Origin: Alkalinema pantanalense
GTDB lineage: Bacteria; Cyanobacteriota; Cyanobacteriia; Leptolyngbyales; Leptolyngbyaceae
Reading direction: 5' to 3'
Length of the DNA: 64,000 nt
NCBI RefSeq assembly: GCF_050753345.1
Contig: NZ_JBLZFX010000005.1
Location: 1-64,000 of the forward strand
Below, in pieces: positions 15,396 to 22,139 of this stretch (within the stretch, counting starts at the first letter, position 1; every line of letters starts with the position of its first letter). The position numbers and the translations under genes are program-made. The notes under the pieces were generated by a model. That model had not been told where the DNA came from. It did not search any database and saw only the letters and a program-made list of their open reading frames with translations.

Positions 15396-18300
15396 ATGGT
15401 TTTCGATCCGCTGACGAAGGCTCTAGATTTGCTGATGGGTAGCCAACTGGTCAAGGATAAGTTGCAACGCAACGAGCATGTTATCCGGTTCCTGAAGCAG
15501 CTTGGGCTTTCCCCTGAGCAGCCTCCGGCGGATTTTGAAGGGGTGTATGCCTACGCGCTGGTGGAATATGGGGTAGGCAAACCGAAGCCCTGTTTAGAGA
15601 TTTTTCGGCAGTCGGAAATTCGCAAAATTTTTAGAACTGCCTTTGGCGATAATAATGCACGACGTTGGTTAAGGTCGGGGGAACAGTTTTTAGACCAAAG
15701 TGAGATCGGTCAAGCTGTGCGATCGATCGGCTTAGATCCAAAGCGGGAATTGGCAGCGTTTGCCGCTTGTTTCATTACCGTCACCAAGCAAACGCGCAAT
15801 CCCAGCGAAGTTTTGCTGTCCCATCAAGTCAGTTCCGTCCAACAGCAAATTCAACAGGTGATCGAACGGCTCGATCGCTTGCCCAGTCTGGAAGGCATCC
15901 GCACGGAACTCGCCAGTCTTGCGGGCTCGGAGGCGGGTTTACTGCCTGCATCATTACCCCAAGCCCAGTCCTGTCGGGCCTTTGCCTTGGGTCAGCAGAT
16001 GCGGGGCTGGTTTGAAACATTGGGCTATCGGTTTGAGTCCTATGAGGTGTGGGAAACGAACTATTTTGAATGGATTATTAATATTCCAGTGCGACGGGGA
16101 CGCTACGATCGGGTGCTGGTGCGGGGGGTGGATGGAGAAGTGGGCATTCGGGATGTGCGATCGTTGGCGGCAGTGGCAGCGCAGCAGAAAACCGATGAGG
16201 GCTGGATTGTTACGGCGCGGCGGATTTCCCAGGCGGCACGCAATGAGCTAGAACAATTGGAAAACCAGCCGGATTGTGCGCCATTGGCGGCTTTTACGTT
16301 GGATGAATTGCTCGATCAGGATGCGGATTTTAGTGGTTATTTAGATTGGTTGGCGGCGGAGATTGAGCAACGGGGCATTGAGGCGCGGTATGTGCCCTTG
16401 GCCTGTACGAAGGAAGAGGTTGATCCCATCACCCACCAACGGCTCGGTATCAGTCGCTATGGTGCAGCGGAGGGTTGGACGGAGGGCTATCTCGATCGTT
16501 GGTTGGATGATCCGGCCAAGGAACATTTGTCGATTTTGGGTGAGTTTGGTACGGGCAAAACCTGGCTGACGTTGCATTATGCGGCGCAGGTGTTGCGGCA
16601 ATATCGCGAAGCCCAAGCCAAGGGCATGGCACGGCCTCGGCTCCCGATCGTGGTGCCGTTGCGGGATTATGCCAAGGCGGTCAGTGTGGAGTCGTTGTTT
16701 TCGGAGTTCTTTTTCCGCAAGCATGAAATTCCGATTCCAGGGTATTCGGCGTTTGAGCAGTTGAATCGGATGGGGAAATTGCTGCTGATCTTTGATGGCT
16801 TTGATGAGATGGCAGCACGGGTCGATAAGCAGCAGATGATTAATAATTTCTGGGAACTGGCGAAGGTGGTGGTTCCCGGTGCCAAGGTGATTTTGACCTG
16901 TCGGACGGAACATTTTCCAGAGGCCAGGGAAGGCAGGGCGTTATTGAATGCGGAATTGCAAGCCTCAACGCGGGATTTAACGGGAGAGACACCGCAGTTT
17001 GAAGTACTGGAGCTAGAAAAGTTTGATGATGACCAAATCCGTCAGGTGTTGCAGTTGCAAGCTACGGAGGCAACGGTCGATCAGGTGATGGGCAATCCAC
17101 AGTTATTGGATTTAGCAAGGCGTCCGGTGATGACGGAGTTAATTCTAGAAGCATTGCCGGATATTGAAGCTGGGAAGCCAGTGGATATGTCGCGGGTGTA
17201 TTTGTATGCGGTGCGACGCAAGATGGAGCGGGACATCAAGGCGGAACGCACGTTTACATCAATGGCAGACAAGTTATATTTCCTCTGCGAATTGTCCTGG
17301 GAAATGTTGAGCACAGATCGAATGAGCTTGAATTACCGGGAGTTTCCCGATCGAATTCGCAAGTTGTTTGGCGCAGCAGTGCAGGAGGAGAAGGATTTAG
17401 ACCATTGGCATTACGACATGATGGGTCAGACGATGCTGATTCGGAATGCTGACGGGGATTACACCCCAGCCCATCGATCGTTGTTGGAGTTTTTTGTAGC
17501 GTTTAAGTTTGCGGCAGAATTGGGAGCATTGGCACCGGATTTTCTAGAGTTATCACAGATGCGAGGGGATATCGATCAGGCATTAGAACCGCGTGAGTAT
17601 ACTTGGTCTGAGTATTTTGAAACACGATCCAATGTTGCACCATTAGCGGATTTTAAGACAGAGAGTTTGGAGAAGCTGCGATCGGGCTTTGGAAGAAACT
17701 TAATTAGCCGAGCTGTTAGCGAATTGATGCTGCCATTACTCGCGTCTGACGCGGAATCCTTACTCTGGAATATAATTACTGCTACAAAGCATAAGACCGA
17801 AGAGAATATCGGTTATGTTGGCGGCAATGCGATGACAGTTTTAATTCAACAGAATCCGATCGCGTTGATGTCAAAAAATCTAGCTTATACTGTTTTGCAA
17901 GGGGCGGATTTCAGCAGTGCAAATTTGCGTGATGTTGATTTAACGAATGCTGATTTGGCCAAGAGTACTTTTACACAAGCATTCGGCACAGTTTTATGCA
18001 GTGCTGTGAATCCCTCTGGCACTTTGTTTGCCACCGGAGAAACTGGTGGCCGGATTCATCTGTGGTCGGTGGATTTAAAGCAAGAAGTGATATTAAATGG
18101 ACATGGTGATTGGGTTCGCTCATTAGTGTTCACCTCAGATGGATTAACCTTGATTAGTACTAGCAGTGATCAAACAATCAAAATTTGGGATATTGCCACA
18201 GCAACTTGTACGAAAACACTAACTGGTCATCATAGTCGAGTTTATGATGTGAGCTTACTATCGGATAACTGTACGTTCGCAACGGTAGGGGCGGATTGTA

Positions 18301-19832
18301 ATGTAAAAATTTGGCATTATGACCAAGCTGATTGTCTTCATACGCTCACTGGACATACTGATATTGTATGGTCAGTCGCTTTTAGCAAAAGTGAGGAATT
18401 ACTCATTACGACTAGCCGAGATTGTACTATTAAGCTCTGGGTCTGGCGTACAGGGGAATGTATTCAGACAATTAAGTTAGATTGTGATCGTGTTAATTTC
18501 GCTAATTTTATTCATGATGACAGGTCAATCATTGTTGGAGTCGATCATATAATTCAGATAATTGACTTGGAAACTCAAAAAACTATTCAAATTCTAGAAG
18601 GTCATAGTAAAAAAATCTTATGCTTCTCGCTCTCTCCTAATCAGAAAATGCTGGCTAGTAGTAGTTACGATCAAACAATTCGGATTTGGAATCTACATAT
18701 GGGTAGGTGCGTCAATGTAATTGATACTCATACCAATATCATTCGATCAGTAACTTTTTATCCTAATGGAAAAGAACTTTTAAGTGGTAGTGACGATCGT
18801 AGCCTATGCCTTTGGGATATTTCCTCAGGAAGGTGTTTGAAGGCAAGATTTGGTCAAGTGAATGGAGTAAATGATATTGCACTTAGCCCAGAAGGAACGT
18901 TTTTAGTTAATACTAATGATGACGAAACTATTGGTCTATGGAATCTTGATTGTGGAGAATATCTCAAAACTTTTCAAGGTCATACTAAAAGAGTCTGGAG
19001 CGTTGCGGTTAGTTCTAATGGAAAATTTATAGCAAGTGCTAGTAGTGATCGAACTATCAAAATCTGGGATCTCGCTACAGGTGAATGCCTACGATCTCTG
19101 CACTGTCCTTCTTCAGTATTTGGTGTGGTAATCTCATCTGATGGTAAAAAGCTACTCAGCAGTGGTAGCGATCAATTAATTATTCTCTGGGATTTAGAAA
19201 CGGGTCAACGTCTTCGAGAAGTACAAGACTCATCTTCAGTGTCTAATGAGTCCTCAGCGATCGCATTAAGTAATCAGTTTATTGCAGCTAGTGATAAAAA
19301 TGAGATCCATCTTTGGGATTATGAAGTGATTGATCCTTTGCGAACCTTTCGAGGCCATACAGGATCAATTTGGGCGATTGTAATTTCACCCAATGAACAA
19401 TGGATCGCGACAGGCTCCTTTGATACAACGATAAAACTGTGGGATATCCATTCAGGAGCGTTACGACTTACTTTGGAAGGACATTCTGATCGGATACGTG
19501 CGATAGCAGTAAATAGTGCTGGAACAATAATGGCTAGTGCAGGTGATGATACTACAATTCGACTTTGGGATATTGAAACAGGGACTTGTCAAAAAGTGTT
19601 TACTGGGCATGAGAGTCGTATTCGAGGACTAGCTTTCCATCCTAATAACCAATGGCTTGTGAGTGGTAGCTTTGATGAAACAATTCGAGTATGGAGTATT
19701 GTAACAGGGCAATGTATCAAAAAACTTGTTACAAAACTCTATGCAGGTATGAACATTACTGGAGTTAAAGGCTTAACTCCTGCCACGATCGCTTCCCTCA
19801 AGGCCCTTGGAGCAGTGGAGGACGATGAATGA
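15396..19832 (+). CDS. NLR-like protein: N-terminal domains, NACHT NTPase, pentapeptides, 14 WD40 repeats
   Basis: The protein has 1478 residues. Residues 1-190 are a helical N-terminus that may be an adaptor or effector-associated domain. Residues 195-290 (GYRFESYEVWETNYFEWIINIP ... YDRVLVRG ... DEGWIVTARRIS) resemble Mrr/restriction-endonuclease-like folds fused to NTPases, but I see no intact PD-(D/E)xK. The NACHT NTPase follows, with Walker A GEFGTGKT (382-389) and Walker B LLIFDGFDE (463-471). Short pentapeptide repeats (GADFSSANLRDVDLTNADLA, about 835-855) precede 14 WD40 repeats, enough for two seven-bladed propellers. Such STAND proteins sense ligands with the repeats and oligomerise on NTP binding; many are antiphage or programmed-death proteins. 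The C-terminal tail GLTPATIASLKALGA recurs as decayed copies downstream. Confidence 0.88.
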   Translation: MVFDPLTKALDLLMGSQLVKDKLQRNEHVIRFLKQLGLSPEQPPADFEGVYAYALVEYGVGKPKPCLEIFRQSEIRKIFRTAFGDNNARRWLRSGEQFLDQSEIGQAVRSIGLDPKRELAAFAACFITVTKQTRNPSEVLLSHQVSSVQQQIQQVIERLDRLPSLEGIRTELASLAGSEAGLLPASLPQAQSCRAFALGQQMRGWFETLGYRFESYEVWETNYFEWIINIPVRRGRYDRVLVRGVDGEVGIRDVRSLAAVAAQQKTDEGWIVTARRISQAARNELEQLENQPDCAPLAAFTLDELLDQDADFSGYLDWLAAEIEQRGIEARYVPLACTKEEVDPITHQRLGISRYGAAEGWTEGYLDRWLDDPAKEHLSILGEFGTGKTWLTLHYAAQVLRQYREAQAKGMARPRLPIVVPLRDYAKAVSVESLFSEFFFRKHEIPIPGYSAFEQLNRMGKLLLIFDGFDEMAARVDKQQMINNFWELAKVVVPGAKVILTCRTEHFPEAREGRALLNAELQASTRDLTGETPQFEVLELEKFDDDQIRQVLQLQATEATVDQVMGNPQLLDLARRPVMTELILEALPDIEAGKPVDMSRVYLYAVRRKMERDIKAERTFTSMADKLYFLCELSWEMLSTDRMSLNYREFPDRIRKLFGAAVQEEKDLDHWHYDMMGQTMLIRNADGDYTPAHRSLLEFFVAFKFAAELGALAPDFLELSQMRGDIDQALEPREYTWSEYFETRSNVAPLADFKTESLEKLRSGFGRNLISRAVSELMLPLLASDAESLLWNIITATKHKTEENIGYVGGNAMTVLIQQNPIALMSKNLAYTVLQGADFSSANLRDVDLTNADLAKSTFTQAFGTVLCSAVNPSGTLFATGETGGRIHLWSVDLKQEVILNGHGDWVRSLVFTSDGLTLISTSSDQTIKIWDIATATCTKTLTGHHSRVYDVSLLSDNCTFATVGADCNVKIWHYDQADCLHTLTGHTDIVWSVAFSKSEELLITTSRDCTIKLWVWRTGECIQTIKLDCDRVNFANFIHDDRSIIVGVDHIIQIIDLETQKTIQILEGHSKKILCFSLSPNQKMLASSSYDQTIRIWNLHMGRCVNVIDTHTNIIRSVTFYPNGKELLSGSDDRSLCLWDISSGRCLKARFGQVNGVNDIALSPEGTFLVNTNDDETIGLWNLDCGEYLKTFQGHTKRVWSVAVSSNGKFIASASSDRTIKIWDLATGECLRSLHCPSSVFGVVISSDGKKLLSSGSDQLIILWDLETGQRLREVQDSSSVSNESSAIALSNQFIAASDKNEIHLWDYEVIDPLRTFRGHTGSIWAIVISPNEQWIATGSFDTTIKLWDIHSGALRLTLEGHSDRIRAIAVNSAGTIMASAGDDTTIRLWDIETGTCQKVFTGHESRIRGLAFHPNNQWLVSGSFDETIRVWSIVTGQCIKKLVTKLYAGMNITGVKGLTPATIASLKALGAVEDDE

Positions 19833-19859
19833 AGATTCAATATGGAAAAAAGAGCGATC

Positions 19860-19941
19860 GCATTTACATCCTGGTACATCAGGCTTAACGAATGCCCAAA
19901 AAGGAGCGCTCAAACTCCTCAGTACGATTGCAGATGAATGA
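19860..19941 (+). pseudogene. second C-terminal-tail-like fragment after the NACHT gene
   Basis: After the NACHT stop, in the +1 frame, the DNA reads GLTNAQKGALKLLSTIADE and then a stop (19882-19941). This resembles the C-terminal tail of STAND/pentapeptide proteins (GLT-x-A-x-x-x-x-L-K-x-L). It has no upstream coding region and looks like a relic of another gene end. Confidence 0.4.
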
Positions 19942-20012
19942 TAGAAGAGAGAAAATGAACTTCGAGGAGAAAGACACGATCGATCAAAACACCTAAACAA
20001 TAGGATAAAAAG

Positions 20013-20264
20013 ATGAACGCCGAAACAACTGAACCCAAAGCAAACCTACAACTTGTTGAATCAATCATTCAATTGATTCGATCGCTCCCGATCGCAGAGC
20101 GCCAGGTACTAGAACAACGTCTTGCGAGAGAACTCACAGAATATCCGGAAGTGACAACTCAGGAAATCATGCAAATTGCCCAACAGAGTGGAGCCTTCAA
20201 CTTTCTCCATGACGAACCTGACCTCTATACCCTCGAAGACGGAGAACCCGTACAATGGCCCTAG
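20013..20264 (+). CDS. putative antitoxin of a MazF-type pair
   Basis: An 83-residue acidic protein overlaps the start of the MazF-like toxin gene by 10 bp. The helical N-terminal part (VESIIQLIRSLPIAERQVLEQRLARELTE) and the acidic, aromatic C-terminus (FNFLHDEPDLYTLEDGEPVQW) suit an antitoxin whose tail wraps the toxin. I do not recognise a named DNA-binding fold. The assignment rests on size, charge and gene order. An upstream GAGGAGAAAG stretch suggests good translation. The pair lies between two copies of the NACHT gene's 3' end. Confidence 0.65.
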   Translation: MNAETTEPKANLQLVESIIQLIRSLPIAERQVLEQRLARELTEYPEVTTQEIMQIAQQSGAFNFLHDEPDLYTLEDGEPVQWP

Positions 20265-20602
20265 ACAAAGGTGATATTATCCTAGCTCAATTCCCATTTA
20301 CCGATCTCAGTCAAACTAAGCTCCGACCCGCGATCGTTCTTCATGCATCAGTAGAGAAAAATGAAATCACAGTCTGTTTTATCTCATCCCAGAAAGTCAA
20401 CCAACTATCAGATAGCGAATTTGCTTTACTAGATACCGATCGAGATTTTGCACTAACCGGATTGAAAGTTTCTTCCAAAGTTCGTGTCACTCGGATTGTC
20501 ACAGTGAATGCTCAACTCATCTCTCGCAAACTAGGCTATCTGGGTATAAATTACACTCAGATACTCGACCAAAAACTCAAACAAACTTTGAAAATTCCAT
20601 AA
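20255..20602 (+). CDS. PemK/MazF-family endoribonuclease toxin
   Basis: The 115-residue product begins MALDKGDIILAQFPFTDLSQTKLRPAIVL, the MazF/PemK N-terminal pattern: G-D-I and K-x-RPA-x-VL are the conserved active-site and core segments. Strand-rich middle and final helix (YTQILDQKLKQTL) also fit. MazF toxins cut mRNA at short sequence motifs and are held off by the cognate antitoxin. The gene overlaps the preceding antitoxin gene, so the two are translationally coupled. The Arg of RPA and the region SSKVRVTRIVTV support a complete enzyme. Confidence 0.85.
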   Translation: MALDKGDIILAQFPFTDLSQTKLRPAIVLHASVEKNEITVCFISSQKVNQLSDSEFALLDTDRDFALTGLKVSSKVRVTRIVTVNAQLISRKLGYLGINYTQILDQKLKQTLKIP

Positions 20603-20626
20603 GTAAAATATGAATAGTCCAAGCTC

Positions 20627-20716
20627 AAAGGCTTAAACCCTGCTACGTTGGTGCAGCCTCTCTTTCAGAGAATCGCTTCCCTCAAAGCCCTCGGAGCCGT
20701 GAAGGACGAAGAATAA
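20627..20716 (+). pseudogene. decayed duplicate of the NACHT gene 3' end
   Basis: AAAGGCTTAAACCCTGCTACG, a 20-odd-base insertion, and CGCTTCCCTCAAAGCCCTCG match the end of the NACHT gene (19767-19832), where the tail GLTPATIASLKALGAVEDDE is encoded. The match continues past the stop: the non-coding stretch ATGGAAAAAAGAGCGATCGC appears after both (19851 and 20726). No coding sequence precedes the fragment. The two copies flank the MazF-type pair. Confidence 0.75.
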
Positions 20717-20821
20717 AAATTAAACATGGAAAAAAGAGCGATCGCAAACTTATCATTCAGTTAATCAGGCATGCAACGATAATCATATTCAGTAAGAGCA
20801 CTCATTTATCGGAGAATCAAA

Positions 20822-21115
20822 ATGACCACCACGATCGACATCGGTACCCTCATCACTACAACCCCCGGACTCCACAACGGCAGCCCTCACATCATTGGCA
20901 AAGGCATAACCATTCGCCGCATCGTCACTTGGTATAAACGGGGTTTAAACGCTGAAGAAATCGCCGACCGTATTGGTACCCTCACCCTAGCTGAAATCTA
21001 TGCAGCTCTCGCTTACTACCATGCTAATACAGCCGCAGTTGAAGCCGACCTCGCCTTTGAAAAAGCCGAAGCCGATCGGCTTGAAAAACGGCCAACCGGA
21101 AAGCCAATTAACTGA
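20822..21115 (+). CDS. DUF433 protein
   Basis: The 97-residue protein carries the DUF433 pattern TPGLHNGSPHIIGKGITIRRIVTWYKRGLNAEEIADRI, followed by LTLAEIYAALAYYHAN. DUF433 proteins have a short winged-helix-like fold and usually serve as antitoxins for DUF5615 or other PIN-like toxins. The C-terminal tail is charged (AEADRLEKR). No toxin follows directly; the next gene is a second DUF433 gene. The two DUF433 proteins are clearly different from one another, so this is not a recent tandem duplication. Confidence 0.8.
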   Translation: MTTTIDIGTLITTTPGLHNGSPHIIGKGITIRRIVTWYKRGLNAEEIADRIGTLTLAEIYAALAYYHANTAAVEADLAFEKAEADRLEKRPTGKPIN

Positions 21116-21174
21116 TACTCTCAATAATCAAGATCAATCCTGAAAACATTAAATTAATAACCACTCACACCACT

Positions 21175-21405
21175 ATGGATCTCTTACAACGCATTACCCA
21201 CAACCCAGACATCTGCCACGGCAAACCCTGCATTCGTGGCCTTCGCTATCCAGTCGAAATGATTTTAGAACTCCTGAGTGCAGGCATGACCACCGAAGAA
21301 ATCCTCGCCGATTACGAAGACCTCGAAGCCGAAGACATTTCTGCTGTCCTCATCTTTGCTGCTCGTCTTAGCCAAGTCAAAAGCATCCACAAGATCGCCT
21401 CATGA
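21175..21405 (+). CDS. DUF433 antitoxin of a broken DUF5615 pair
   Basis: The 76-residue protein reads MDLLQRITHNPDICHGKPCIRGLRYPVEMILELLSAGMT, the short form of DUF433. CHGKPCIRG is the family signature. Its stop overlaps the start codon of the toxin remnant (ATGA at 21402-21405), the usual coupled layout of antitoxin then DUF5615 toxin. The toxin itself is lost after 13 codons. The antitoxin appears intact. Confidence 0.85.
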   Translation: MDLLQRITHNPDICHGKPCIRGLRYPVEMILELLSAGMTTEEILADYEDLEAEDISAVLIFAARLSQVKSIHKIAS

Positions 21406-21440
21406 AATTCATTGTTGATGCCCAACTTCCTACCCGCCTG
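21402..21440 (+). pseudogene. truncated DUF5615 toxin, 13 codons left
   Basis: MKFIVDAQLPTRL is the standard N-terminus of DUF5615 PIN-like toxins, including the first catalytic Asp. After the Leu codon at 21438-21440 the sequence turns abruptly into the 3' end of gluconokinase on the opposite strand, whose stop begins at 21441. The reading frame runs on through meaningless codons. This is a sharp deletion or rearrangement junction. Confidence 0.8.
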
Positions 21441-21932
21441 TTAGTTTTTAAACGTGGTTTGAATGATTTCAACGATCGTGTCCAGTGGTTGAGCAATATC
21501 CACCTGAAAAACCCCATCCGGCTCCTCCAGCGCTTCAAATTGACTTTTTAACAAACTTGCCGACATGAAATGCCCTTGGCGTTGACTTAAACGTTGTTGA
21601 ATTAATTCAAAAGACCCTTTTAAATAAACAAATTTCACCCGATCGGAAACTTGTAGCCACTGCCGATAACTATTCTTTAGGGCAGAACAAGCCAAGACCT
21701 TTGGTGTAGGGACTTCTAACCACTGTTGAATCTCCGTTTGTAAACACTGGAGCCACGGCAATCGATCGGCATCCGTCAAAGGAATCCCCTGACTCATCTT
21801 AGCCACATTAGCCGCTGGGTGAAATCGATCGGCATCTTCAAACTGCCAGCCCAACGCCTCAGCTAACCTCTCTCCCACGGTCGTTTTACCTGAGCCAGAG
21901 ACACCCATGATGATAATGACTGCGATCTCCAT
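21441..21932 (-). CDS. gntK: gluconokinase
   Basis: The 163-residue P-loop kinase phosphorylates D-gluconate to 6-phosphogluconate, feeding the oxidative pentose phosphate pathway. MGVSGSGKTTVGERLA is Walker A. FEDADRFHPAANVAKMSQGIPLTDADRLPWL is the gluconate-binding signature, and CSALKNSYRQWL and GHFMSASLLKSQFEALEEP complete the family pattern. Length matches bacterial GntK. The stop codon coincides with the break point of the DUF5615 toxin remnant, but the protein end (TIVEIIQTTFKN) looks normal. It is a single-gene unit. Confidence 0.93.
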   Translation of the reverse strand: MEIAVIIIMGVSGSGKTTVGERLAEALGWQFEDADRFHPAANVAKMSQGIPLTDADRLPWLQCLQTEIQQWLEVPTPKVLACSALKNSYRQWLQVSDRVKFVYLKGSFELIQQRLSQRQGHFMSASLLKSQFEALEEPDGVFQVDIAQPLDTIVEIIQTTFKN

Positions 21933-22055
21933 TGTGATTTCCTAAATGATTTCCTGCATGATTACGTTCTGATTGACATTTTGATTGACGCCGATCATTC
22001 CACAACGTCTGGTTTCGCAAAACATCGGGCCTGGTGAAACACGGCCTACAAAATA

Positions 22056-22108
22056 CTGAAAGCGGCAGGAGACAATATCCATGGGATCAATCTCCTTACC
22101 GCCTTCAG
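22056..22108 (-). terminator. terminator downstream of ileS
   Basis: Arms CTGAAAGCGGCAGGAGA (22056-22072) and TCTCCTTACCGCCTTCAG (22091-22108) pair with one bulge and a mismatch. The minus strand then reads TATTTTG. It lies 32 nt after the ileS stop. Confidence 0.7.
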
Positions 22109-22139
22109 AATCATTGCTGACAGAACTACCTAGAACCGC

